Shown here: piece by piece, positions 19,348 to 28,307 of the stretch
Layout: each line of letters opens with the position of its first letter
Position numbering within the stretch: position 1 is the first letter of the stretch
Source: Alphaproteobacteria bacterium
GTDB lineage: Bacteria > Pseudomonadota > Alphaproteobacteria > Caedimonadales > UBA9215
Direction of reading: 5' to 3'
DNA: 41,037 nucleotides
NCBI GenBank assembly: GCA_024281375.1
Contig: JAJSAD010000079.1
Coordinates: 1-41,037 of the forward strand
Translations under genes and position numbers: made by a program
Notes under the pieces: model-generated
The model's database searches: none
What the model was told of the DNA's origin: nothing
Seen by the model: the letters and a program-made list of their open reading frames with translations, nothing else

Positions 19348-22110
19348 ATGACAGATAAGGCGGATATTAAAGGCGAACAAATGACCCAAGAAGGGGCTCC
19401 GATCGTTATTGATCACCCCTTTGGTGACCACGATCTTTTGTTAATGCGTCGTCTTAAAGTAACAGAGTGTATGGATGAGCTTTTTAATATTGAGGCTCAT
19501 GTCGTATCCCGTCGCACGAATCTTGAGTTCGAGAAAATCCTTGGAAAAGAGGTGGGTTTTACTATAAAACAGGGTGATGAAGATCGTTATTTTCATGGGA
19601 TTGTTGCAAACTTTATGCAGTATGCCACCTCAGATCCTACTCTCGATCAGGTCACATGGTACGAACTGAAAGTATATCCGAAAATATGGCTTTTGACCTT
19701 GTCAAAGGACTGTCGTATTTTTCAAAATGAAACGCCTATTGATATTATTGAAAAGGTTTTAAAAGAACATGGTGTGACGGATGTTGATATCAAAGCAACG
19801 GGGGGAACAATAGAACGGGAATATTGTGTTCAATACAATGAAACGCATTTTGATTTTGTAACGCGTTTGATGCAAGAAGAAGGTATTTTCTTTTTCTTCA
19901 AGCATGAAAAAAATAAACACACTCTTATTTTAGCTGATATGGATACGCATTATGACGAGTGTGAGGGAAGCGAGACGCTGGGTTATGATGATTCGAGCAC
20001 TGAGATTCCGCCCATTAATACGGTGACACGATGTGACTTTCAAGAACATGTCTCTCCTTTATCTCACGCTGCTAATGATTATAATATGACCAATGCCGGG
20101 ACGAACCTTTATTCTCAGGCACCCGGAGAGCCTCTCGAGGATACCATTGTGGGGGATGTTTATGAATATTCGGGGCAGATGGATCATGAGGATATTCCAA
20201 CACAAGATCGTCTTGAAAAGTTGATGACGATACGTCTGGAAGAACAACAGAGCCTTCGTAAAAATATTTATATGAAATCCACGGCACCGTATTTATTTGC
20301 GGGAGGTAAGTTTAAAGTTACGAAACATCACCGAGACGATATTAAGGATAAGTTTTATGTCGTTCATCGGGTGATTCATGAAATGCAATCGGCCATTATT
20401 CAAGATGAAAATGCGTCAGCAAAAGAAATAAAGAACTTTAATTTTCTTTATGAAAATAGTGTTGATGCCTTCCATGATGAATTGCCTTATCGCCCCCGTC
20501 GTCGGATTAAGCCCCCTCTTATTGAAAGCGTACAATCTGCCGTTGTGACAGGACCCGAGGGTGAGGAAATTTGGGTGGATGAGTATGGGCGCATCAAGAT
20601 TAAGTTCAAGTGGGATCGTCAATGGCCGGATGATGACACAAGCTCGTGTTGGGTTCGTGTTCAGCAAGGTTGGGCGGGGAATAACTGGGGTGTTCTTTTT
20701 ACGCCGCGTATTGGGATGGAGGTGATGGTTTCCTTTATTAATGGGAACCCTAACCGTCCTGTTGTGACAGGGTCTCTTTATAATTCAGATCATATGCCAC
20801 CGTATTTATCAGAACGTGTAACCGACGAGTTTACGCCAACCAAAAGCGGTATTGAAACCAAATCTAGTAAGGAAGGTGGTGGAGCCCCCGACGCTTTTAA
20901 CGAGTTGCGTTTTGAAGATAAGTCCGGCGCAGAACAAATCTATATCCGAGCTCAAAAAGATAAAGATACCTACATTATTGAAAACGAGACCAAGCATATT
21001 GAAAAGGGGTCTTCTTGGCTTGTGGTGGATCAAGGGGATCGCAATGTTATGTTGCAAGGCGGAGGGGCGGCTGTTGCTAAGACCACGCCTGATGGCCAAG
21101 CTCTACCAGCGGGGCTTGGGGATGATATCCTGACCCTGAAAACTGGAAGTCGTTACACGACTTTTTTGAGTGGCAATGGCGCTATTCGGGATGTCACTCA
21201 TATCATCGAAGGTCTCACAGAATATCAAAATGATAAGGGAAGTATGTCTCGTATTTTCCAAGAGGGAAATGACTTAAAGACCCTTCTTAAGGGAAACCGT
21301 GAGGTGGTTGTCAAAGAAGGAAATGATTTTCATAAAATTGTGACCGGAAATAGGCAAAAGGTCATTGAAACCGGTGATCAAACCCATGAAATCGAAACCG
21401 GTGATGATAAGACTCTCATCCATACCGGGAGTCACCTGACTCAGATTAAGGAAGGGGATCACAAACTTAAGATTGACTCTGGGAATATAGGTGTTCAGCT
21501 TGATGAAGGAAATGAGGTTAGAAAATTAAAAAGTGGTGATTATAAGTTGACCCTTGATGACGGGGATAAAAAAGTTACGATTTCAGCAGGAGATACAATT
21601 TTAACCTTAACAGGTGATAAATTAGAAACGGTGACGGGAAACTACGAAGGCACATACACTGAGAAATTTACCTTAAAGGTAACAGGGGCTATTTCTATTG
21701 TCTCGCAAGATAATATTGCCATTACGGCCGTCGCTAATATTGTTATGAGTGCGGGGGGTAATATTACGATGGAGGCCGTTGGGAATGTTAACATCACGTC
21801 GGGTGAACACACAACTGTTGAGGCTGATGGTGATGTTAAGGCAACATGTGAGGGGGATATGATCCTTGAATCTACGGGCAATACGAAAATGACCTCTGAG
21901 AAAGATGTTGATATTGAGTCTGGTGATGATATGAGTTTAGAATCGGGTGGGGATTTGTATATAGACTCCCTTGATGACACCTTTATTGATGCAGGAGGGG
22001 ATCTTGATTTAGATGATGCTGATGGGTTGACTATTACCTCTGGTGGAGACATCTTCGTTGAATCGGAGGCTTGTGATTTTGAGCCCTCTAGTTTCTCGGT
22101 GACCACATAA
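19348..22110 (+). CDS. vgrG: Type VI secretion system spike protein VgrG/TssI
   Basis: gp27/gp5 core: YCVQYNETHFDFVTRLMQEEGIFFFFKHE; VVTGPEGEEIWVDEYGRIKIKFKWDRQWPDDDTSSCWVRVQQGWAGNNWGVLFTPRIGMEVMVSFINGNPNRPVVTGSLYN; long C-terminal beta-helix-like repeats. Confidence 0.97.
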   Translation: MTDKADIKGEQMTQEGAPIVIDHPFGDHDLLLMRRLKVTECMDELFNIEAHVVSRRTNLEFEKILGKEVGFTIKQGDEDRYFHGIVANFMQYATSDPTLDQVTWYELKVYPKIWLLTLSKDCRIFQNETPIDIIEKVLKEHGVTDVDIKATGGTIEREYCVQYNETHFDFVTRLMQEEGIFFFFKHEKNKHTLILADMDTHYDECEGSETLGYDDSSTEIPPINTVTRCDFQEHVSPLSHAANDYNMTNAGTNLYSQAPGEPLEDTIVGDVYEYSGQMDHEDIPTQDRLEKLMTIRLEEQQSLRKNIYMKSTAPYLFAGGKFKVTKHHRDDIKDKFYVVHRVIHEMQSAIIQDENASAKEIKNFNFLYENSVDAFHDELPYRPRRRIKPPLIESVQSAVVTGPEGEEIWVDEYGRIKIKFKWDRQWPDDDTSSCWVRVQQGWAGNNWGVLFTPRIGMEVMVSFINGNPNRPVVTGSLYNSDHMPPYLSERVTDEFTPTKSGIETKSSKEGGGAPDAFNELRFEDKSGAEQIYIRAQKDKDTYIIENETKHIEKGSSWLVVDQGDRNVMLQGGGAAVAKTTPDGQALPAGLGDDILTLKTGSRYTTFLSGNGAIRDVTHIIEGLTEYQNDKGSMSRIFQEGNDLKTLLKGNREVVVKEGNDFHKIVTGNRQKVIETGDQTHEIETGDDKTLIHTGSHLTQIKEGDHKLKIDSGNIGVQLDEGNEVRKLKSGDYKLTLDDGDKKVTISAGDTILTLTGDKLETVTGNYEGTYTEKFTLKVTGAISIVSQDNIAITAVANIVMSAGGNITMEAVGNVNITSGEHTTVEADGDVKATCEGDMILESTGNTKMTSEKDVDIESGDDMSLESGGDLYIDSLDDTFIDAGGDLDLDDADGLTITSGGDIFVESEACDFEPSSFSVTT
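21265..21588 (+). repeat. 12 tandem in-register nonapeptide repeats G[ND]xxxx[ILV]xx within VgrG
   Basis: GNDLKTLLK GNREVVVKE GNDFHKIVT GNRQKVIET GDQTHEIET GDDKTLIHT GSHLTQIKE GDHKLKIDS GNIGVQLDE GNEVRKLKS GDYKLTLDD GDKKVTISA. Confidence 0.8.
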
Positions 22111-22126
22111 GGAAAAGGCATAACAA

Positions 22127-22942
22127 ATGAGTGAAGTGAGTTTAAGCACAGTGGATAAAGCAGCCGTGGATGGTCTTGAGGACGTTGCTGAGGAAAAAGT
22201 TAAAGATTCCCTTGAGGTTGAAAAAGAGCTAACTCCAGCAGAGCTTGTTGTTGCTGAGATAAAACAGGCCATTGCTGATAAGAGAGCAAAAAATAAGGAA
22301 GAACGTGAAAAACCGCTGGAAGACGGGATAAATGAGATTTTTAAGAGGGGAGATGAGCTTAAGGAGCGGCTCATTATTGCCAATGGGAAACGTAATGGTG
22401 TTTGTGAGTTTTATAATAAGGGCATTATGACTCTTAAAGCGACCTATATAGATGATGTGATGGATGGACCGGCTGTTTCTTATGGTCCTAAGGGCGACAT
22501 GTCTGCAAAAATGTTTTATAAAAATAATAAGCGTCATGGCGTTGTGGAGACCTATAAAAAAGGCCGTATTGCCTCCATGGCGATGTTTGAAAATGATCAG
22601 CCTAATGGATTAAAGATTAAGTATGATGCTCAGGGTAATGTGAAAACTAAGGCGCCGAAAGTAAAGGGGAAAACCCATGGTGTTGCTGAGACGTTTGATA
22701 AGTTGGGGGTTCTTGCAAAGACCTGTGAATTTATGAACGGTGTGAAACATGGCTTTCAAAAAGGTTTTTATCCTGATGGGAGTCTTCAAAAAATTGAAGA
22801 ATATCGCCAGGGGTTACGGGAAGGTGTTGAGCGTATTTTTTATCCTGATGGCGCTTTGAAGGCTGAGACAGAATATAAAACAGGAAAAATCGTACGGGCA
22901 AAAGTGGCTTATACGCCTGATGGTAAGGTCATAGAAAAATAA
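22127..22942 (+). CDS. MORN_2/YwqK-like repeat protein
   Basis: Repeats such as HGVVETYKKGRIASMAMFENDQPNGLKIKYDAQGN..., HGFQKGFYPDGSLQKIEEYRQGLREGVERIFYPDGALKAETEYKTGK. Confidence 0.8.
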   Translation: MSEVSLSTVDKAAVDGLEDVAEEKVKDSLEVEKELTPAELVVAEIKQAIADKRAKNKEEREKPLEDGINEIFKRGDELKERLIIANGKRNGVCEFYNKGIMTLKATYIDDVMDGPAVSYGPKGDMSAKMFYKNNKRHGVVETYKKGRIASMAMFENDQPNGLKIKYDAQGNVKTKAPKVKGKTHGVAETFDKLGVLAKTCEFMNGVKHGFQKGFYPDGSLQKIEEYRQGLREGVERIFYPDGALKAETEYKTGKIVRAKVAYTPDGKVIEK

Positions 22943-22954
22943 TAGAGATATTTT

Positions 22955-23668
22955 ATGTGGGTTGATGCAGAGCGGCTAAAGCATTTTTATAACACCAGTC
23001 TTGGGGTGTTGGTTCAGCGTAAGATCGTTGCAGCTATTGAGGATTTGTGGCCTGATGTTAAGGGCGATGTGGTGGCGGGGTATGGTTTTTGTCATCCCTA
23101 TCTTGGGCTTTTCGATGGGGAGGCAGAGCGCATTATATCCCTTATGCCAGCTCCTCAAGGGGCGAGACCTTGGCCTAAAAATAAAAAAAATCTCACGGCA
23201 TTGGTCGAAGAGGTGAGTTGGCCTCTATTGGATAAGTCTGTTGATCGCTTGATTTTGTGCCATGCGTTGGAATATTCCCATAATGTCCAGAGCATCCTTG
23301 AGGAATGTTGGCGCGTGTTGAGTGATCGGGGTGAACTTATCGTGGTTGCACCCAATAGGCGAGGGGCATGGGCTCAGACCACAACAACGCCCTTGGGGTA
23401 TGGCACGCCCTATACGGGTCATCAATTGTATGACCTCTTGGAACATGCAAACTTTACCCCTTTAAAACCAAGATATTGCTTGTATGCCCCCCCGAGTACG
23501 CGTTTGTTGAATCTCAAATTATCCTCTTCCTTGGAAAAATATGGGTCTCTTTTTTCTAAAAAATTAGGGGGGGTTCTTGTTTTTCCTGCTAGAAAACAAG
23601 TCTATGCGTTAACACCGCGCAGAACAGCTAATTGGCTTCCCAGAGCTTTTAATCCCACAGCAACATAA
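22955..23668 (+). CDS. Class I SAM-dependent methyltransferase (methyltransferase_11-like)
   Basis: DVVAGYGFCHPYL..., SVDRLILCHALEYSHNVQSILEECWRVLSDRGELIVVAPNRRGAWA. Confidence 0.75.
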   Translation: MWVDAERLKHFYNTSLGVLVQRKIVAAIEDLWPDVKGDVVAGYGFCHPYLGLFDGEAERIISLMPAPQGARPWPKNKKNLTALVEEVSWPLLDKSVDRLILCHALEYSHNVQSILEECWRVLSDRGELIVVAPNRRGAWAQTTTTPLGYGTPYTGHQLYDLLEHANFTPLKPRYCLYAPPSTRLLNLKLSSSLEKYGSLFSKKLGGVLVFPARKQVYALTPRRTANWLPRAFNPTAT

Positions 23669-23746
23669 TTTACCTTTGGTTTTTGAAAGGGTTGTGATAG
23701 AAAAAGTTACAGATCATTCTTCACAATCTATAAAGGTTAAAAGCCC

Positions 23747-24529
23747 ATGCTTGATTTAATGCCCATTGTTCTCTTTTTACAAAGTGTTCCCAACGAGTTG
23801 TTATTGTTTGGGATGTATGTTTTTGGTGTTGCGTCGTTGCTAACACTTTATCGTCTTTTGGGGAAAACAGGTATTTATGTCTATATGGCTTTGGGCGTGA
23901 TTATTGGGAATATTCAAGTTCTTAAAGCGATGACCCTTACAGGATTTTCCCAACCTGTTGCTATGGGGACGATTGTTTTTATGACGACGTTTTTGGGAAC
24001 AGACATTTTAGCGGAACGCTATGGAGAAGCGGTTGCTCGAAAAGCAATTTGGTGTGGTTTTGTGGGGATTGTTTTTACAACGGGGATAATGTTTATGACC
24101 CTGGGGATGCCTCCCCTGTTTGACTCTGATCAAAATGCTTTTTTTAATGAGGCACACTATGCGATGCAAACGCTGTTTTTGCCAGCTCCAGCCCTCTTTA
24201 TTGCGAGTATGACTTCTTATTTAATTAGTCAGTATACAGACGTTCGTTTGTTCTTGTTGGTGCGTCGTCTTACCGAAGGGCGTTTGCTATGGCTACGCTC
24301 TTTCTTATCAACGGCGACTTCTTCCTTATTGGATAATATTATCTTCAGTGTTCTCGCCTGGAAGATTTTAGCACCCCTTGATATTGATACATCGACGTTA
24401 ATTTTCACCTATATTTTGGGTACCTATGTGTTGCGTCTTTTTGTCACAGCCTTGAATGCACCGATAATGTATTTTGTGAACAAGAACCGGGGTAAAGATG
24501 AGGGCCAAGAGACTCATGCCTACGCCTAA
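23747..24529 (+). CDS. Queuosine precursor transporter, VUT/YhhQ family
   Basis: Multi-TM with FLGTDILAERYGEAVARKAIWCGF motif; overlaps tgt. Confidence 0.85.
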   Translation: MLDLMPIVLFLQSVPNELLLFGMYVFGVASLLTLYRLLGKTGIYVYMALGVIIGNIQVLKAMTLTGFSQPVAMGTIVFMTTFLGTDILAERYGEAVARKAIWCGFVGIVFTTGIMFMTLGMPPLFDSDQNAFFNEAHYAMQTLFLPAPALFIASMTSYLISQYTDVRLFLLVRRLTEGRLLWLRSFLSTATSSLLDNIIFSVLAWKILAPLDIDTSTLIFTYILGTYVLRLFVTALNAPIMYFVNKNRGKDEGQETHAYA

Positions 24530-25727
24530 TATTGAGTATCCAAATTTTTCCTTTGATATTCAATTTCAAAGCAAATCCTCGAAGGCGCGTCTTGGCGTCT
24601 TGAATACGCCCCATGGAAGTGTGCAAACACCGGCTTTTATTTTTTGTGCCACAAAGGCGGCGATCAAGGGCCTTTCCCCTCACCAAATGAAAGCCGCGAA
24701 TACGCAATTTGTGCTCTCGAATACCTATCATTTGATGTTGAACCCGGGCAGCAAGCTCATTCAAAAGATGGGGGGTATTCATAAATTTATGGGCTGGGAG
24801 GGTCCTATTTTGACGGACTCTGGAGGTTTCCAAGTTTTTAGCCTCGGTCATGGGTCCGTTGCCTGTGAGATTAAAGGTAAGCGTCTTAGCGGAGGACGTC
24901 GTAAAACGCTCTTGAATATTACGGAAGAGGGGGCTGAGTTTAAATCTTATTTGGATGGGAGCACACATATGCTGTCCCCTGAAAAATCTATCCAAACACA
25001 GCGAGAACTTGGCACAGATTTTGTTGTGGTTTTTGATGAATGTACCCCTTTTCATGTGGAGAAATCTTATACGGCGATGTCCATGAGGCGCTCTCACCGT
25101 TGGGAAGAACGCAGTATTACTGAGTTTAACAAGCATCACGATGGAACCCAAGCTTTGTACGGTATTGTGCAAGGCGGCGTTTATGAAGATTTACGCCGGG
25201 AGGCGACAGACTTTGTGAATTCTCAGCCCTTTTTCGCCCATGCAGTGGGTGGCTCTCTTGGGGCTGATAAGGCTCAAATGTATGATGTGGTTTCCTATAC
25301 CATGAGTCTTTTAAATCCTGAGCGTCCTGTGCATCTTTTGGGTATTGGAGGCACGCGGGATATCTTTGAGGGGGTGAAGAATGGGGTTGATACTTTCGAT
25401 TGTGTTCATCCTACGCGTTTGGCTCGTCATGGCGGCGCGTTGATTCGGGCAGACCAAGGCCTTGAGACGAAAAAAGAGCACATCAACTTAAAGAATGCAC
25501 AGTTTAAAGAAGACGCTGCCCCCATCGATGAGACTTGCGGTTGTGAAACCTGTCAGACTTATTCTCGTTCCTATTTGCACTATCTTTTTAAGGCAAAAGA
25601 GCTCCTCGCTCTGCAAGCTATTACCATTCATAATGTTTTTTATATGAACCGTTTATTAGAAGCGGTGCGTAACGCTATCAAGGAGGATACCCTTGAGGAA
25701 GAACGTAAGAAATGGGTCCCTGAATGA
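24516..25727 (+). CDS. tgt: tRNA-guanine transglycosylase (start 24516 likely)
   Basis: ILTDSGGFQVFSLG, VVFDECTPF, LYGIVQGGVYEDLR, DTFDCVHPTRLARHG, CGCETCQTYSRSYLHYL zinc site. Confidence 0.96.
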   Translation: MPTPNIEYPNFSFDIQFQSKSSKARLGVLNTPHGSVQTPAFIFCATKAAIKGLSPHQMKAANTQFVLSNTYHLMLNPGSKLIQKMGGIHKFMGWEGPILTDSGGFQVFSLGHGSVACEIKGKRLSGGRRKTLLNITEEGAEFKSYLDGSTHMLSPEKSIQTQRELGTDFVVVFDECTPFHVEKSYTAMSMRRSHRWEERSITEFNKHHDGTQALYGIVQGGVYEDLRREATDFVNSQPFFAHAVGGSLGADKAQMYDVVSYTMSLLNPERPVHLLGIGGTRDIFEGVKNGVDTFDCVHPTRLARHGGALIRADQGLETKKEHINLKNAQFKEDAAPIDETCGCETCQTYSRSYLHYLFKAKELLALQAITIHNVFYMNRLLEAVRNAIKEDTLEEERKKWVPE

Positions 25728-25903
25728 AGGCCATCTATGAGAAAAGTACCTATATCCTCATTGCTCCTGAAGGAGGGTTCTCTCCCATAGAATTCGAGAA
25801 GCTTCAACGTCATCCAGCAACAACTTTGATTCGCCTAGGCCCCCATATCCTAAGAGCTGAAACAGCCGCCATTATCGCTTTAGGTCAGCTCTCTATTTTG
25901 TAG
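25724..25903 (+). pseudogene. rsmE: C-terminal fragment of 16S rRNA m3U1498 methyltransferase RsmE (SPOUT knot region)
   Basis: 59-aa ORF MKAIYEKSTYILIAPEGGFSPIEFEKLQRHPATTLIRLGPHILRAETAAIIALGQLSIL*; GPEGGF and LGPxILRxETA motifs; starts in ATGA overlap with the tgt stop; N-terminal PUA-like part missing. Confidence 0.75.
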
Positions 25904-25967
25904 GGCTTTTTTTTGTCTGAAGATTTGTTACCATCATTTTAAACACTTTTATGAGAGCGATAGACAT

Positions 25968-26849
25968 ATGCATTCTCTGTCACAAGATCAACTTTTAAGG
26001 CGCTACGAGCCCTATTGGCAGTTGTCTCGTTTTGATAAGCCTATTGGGGCTTGGCTTGTGCTCTTCCCTGCTTTTTGGGGTCTGACCTTGGCCCATGGTG
26101 CTTTTCCACCTCTATTAGACCTCTTTCTTTTTACCATTGGGGCATTTCTTGTGAGGGGTGCAGGATGTACAGCCAATGATTTGATGGACCGGAAGTTAGA
26201 TCCCCATGTGGCGCGCACAAAAAATCGCCCGTTAGCAAGGGGCGCTCTGACAACAGGGCAGGGGGTTGCTTACCTGTTAGGGCAATTACTGGCGTCCTCG
26301 ATTCTGCTGTTTTTCATGCCCCTTGACGTGTTTTACCTTGCCCTTGGGGCTGTTGCTTTGATGCTTGTTTATCCCTTTTTGAAACGCATTACCTATTGGC
26401 CCCAGCTCTTTTTGGGGTTGTGTATGAACTACTCGATGCTCATGGCTTATGTGTATGTGACAAAGACTTTATCATTGGAAATCCTTGTGCTCTATGGGGG
26501 AGCGATTTTTTGGACATTGGCTTATGATACGATCTATGGACATCAAGATAAAAAAGATGACGTGATGGTTGGGATTAAATCCTCAGCCTTATCATCTATG
26601 GGATCAACCAAGACATTCTTGAGCCTGTGTTATATTATGTTCCTCGGGACACTGGGATGGGTCTTTATACAAAAAGACCCAAGCTTATTAAGCCTGAGTT
26701 TGTTGAGTGTTCCGGCCCTTTTGCTCTTTTATCAGGTCATTGTATTACGATCCGATAACCCTCAAAGCTGTTTACAAGCCTTTAAGTTAAATGCGTGGGT
26801 TGGCTTGTCTATTTGGGTTTCTTTAGCCCTATTCCTCGCTATTTTCTGA
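25968..26849 (+). CDS. ubiA: 4-hydroxybenzoate polyprenyltransferase
   Basis: RFDKPIGAWLVLFPAFWGL, RGAGCTANDLMDRKLDPHVARTKNRPLARG, DTIYGHQDKKDDVMVGIKSSA. Confidence 0.95.
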   Translation: MHSLSQDQLLRRYEPYWQLSRFDKPIGAWLVLFPAFWGLTLAHGAFPPLLDLFLFTIGAFLVRGAGCTANDLMDRKLDPHVARTKNRPLARGALTTGQGVAYLLGQLLASSILLFFMPLDVFYLALGAVALMLVYPFLKRITYWPQLFLGLCMNYSMLMAYVYVTKTLSLEILVLYGGAIFWTLAYDTIYGHQDKKDDVMVGIKSSALSSMGSTKTFLSLCYIMFLGTLGWVFIQKDPSLLSLSLLSVPALLLFYQVIVLRSDNPQSCLQAFKLNAWVGLSIWVSLALFLAIF

Positions 26850-28259
26850 GCTACTAGGGCCATCCTTGAAAGCTATGTCCTTTAAGAGAGCACGAAGTTC
26901 TTCTGCTGTAGGAAGAGTGAAATCTTTATGTTCATCTGTATTCAGGAGAGTTTGAGTCTCTTGCTCCGCCCCAGAAGATGTCTCCTCATCGCTATCGCTA
27001 GAAGCTTCTTCAGCATCAGAAAAAATATCTTCTCTGGGAGTTAAAGGAGGCGTTTGAGTCACGTCAGATGTTTCCCAAGATTCTGGATTTAAATGGACCG
27101 AGTCCGTTGAGCGAGGACTTGTTGTATGGTCACTTCCATGGGATTGGTTTAAAAGATGTTCAACAACACGGGGACTATGGCGGCGAGGGCTATTTACCTC
27201 CGGACGACGAGGGCTTGATGTTCCTTCTTTGCGCGGTGTTAGCGGAGCAGAAGAACTTGTCCAATAACTACTTTCAATATAATCATTGTCCTCATCACTA
27301 TCGATGGGGTTGTTGCGATCATATTCTCGTTGGGCTTCGAGATCGATTATAAATTTTTTATAACGCTTAAATTCATCGGCTACTAATTGTGGAGTGATCT
27401 TATTTTTGTAAAAATCATACTGTACAGAAATGACGTTTATATCCCCAAAAAGGCCTTTGATTTTTCCCAAAGCTTTAGGTGTCATATCTTTTAAGAAACG
27501 TTTGCAAGCACTTGGGGCATTATCGAAGAGAATGACTGTTTTAAGAGGGGAGTTTTTTCTATTTTTTCTCAGATCAGAAAGAATACGTTTTGCCTTTCCT
27601 TCAGATGCCCATAAGTAATCATTCCCTTGCATTTTATAGTCCGAAGGAGAAGGAATTGTGAAGGCGAGGTCCTCTTTATGTTCTGCAAAAAAGGCAATTT
27701 TAGAAGAAGTTAGGGAAAGTCCTGAGCAAATCTTTAGATATGTTCCAGCAGACCGTGCTTCTTTTATAAGAGTTTTAAGAGAATCTTTTTCTAGGGGGGT
27801 ATAATAATGGCGGTAAATATCTTTAACAATCATTTTAGTATTGGCAGCCAGCAGGGCCTCTTTATAATCTTTAACACTGAAATCTGAGTTTTCTTTATGT
27901 AAAAGGACTGCAGCAGATTTAAGGACTTTTTTGTAGGATCGCTCCAAATCTGGAGAACATAAAAAGTGGAACGGGTTAAAAGCATCGCCTCTTTGAATAT
28001 GTGATCTCCAGGTAAAGGAAGCGGTTGTTTCATCAAAGTCAATAAAAGCAGCTACTGATGCATCCCAGGTAATACCGAGCTCTTTAAATAGGTCAGGTAA
28101 TTCTGTAAAGGAGTTGATTGTTAGGGCGTGGGTACGAATCTTAAGGGATGCACGCATAATTTTTTCCTCTTTTTCTTCAGAGGCTATAGCTGTGGTTATT
28201 GAACAGGAGAAAAAGGCACACAAAAAGAGGCTATGTAAAAAGTAGTTGGTATATTTCAT
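26829..28259 (-). CDS. Exported HAD-like (DUF2608-type) protein with disordered Ser/Pro/acidic C-terminal tail
   Basis: Signal peptide; AFIDFDETTASF (DxDxT HAD motif I), VILFDNAPSACKRF; tail with TPRK, SPRR, SPRRHSPR, TSPRS, TPPLTPRE. Confidence 0.7.
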   Translation of the reverse strand: MKYTNYFLHSLFLCAFFSCSITTAIASEEKEEKIMRASLKIRTHALTINSFTELPDLFKELGITWDASVAAFIDFDETTASFTWRSHIQRGDAFNPFHFLCSPDLERSYKKVLKSAAVLLHKENSDFSVKDYKEALLAANTKMIVKDIYRHYYTPLEKDSLKTLIKEARSAGTYLKICSGLSLTSSKIAFFAEHKEDLAFTIPSPSDYKMQGNDYLWASEGKAKRILSDLRKNRKNSPLKTVILFDNAPSACKRFLKDMTPKALGKIKGLFGDINVISVQYDFYKNKITPQLVADEFKRYKKFIIDLEAQREYDRNNPIDSDEDNDYIESSYWTSSSAPLTPRKEGTSSPRRPEVNSPRRHSPRVVEHLLNQSHGSDHTTSPRSTDSVHLNPESWETSDVTQTPPLTPREDIFSDAEEASSDSDEETSSGAEQETQTLLNTDEHKDFTLPTAEELRALLKDIAFKDGPSSSENSEE

Positions 28260-28307
28260 AAAACAAGTCCCTAGAATTTTCGTCGGAGGTTAAATTTATT
28301 TTTGGGA

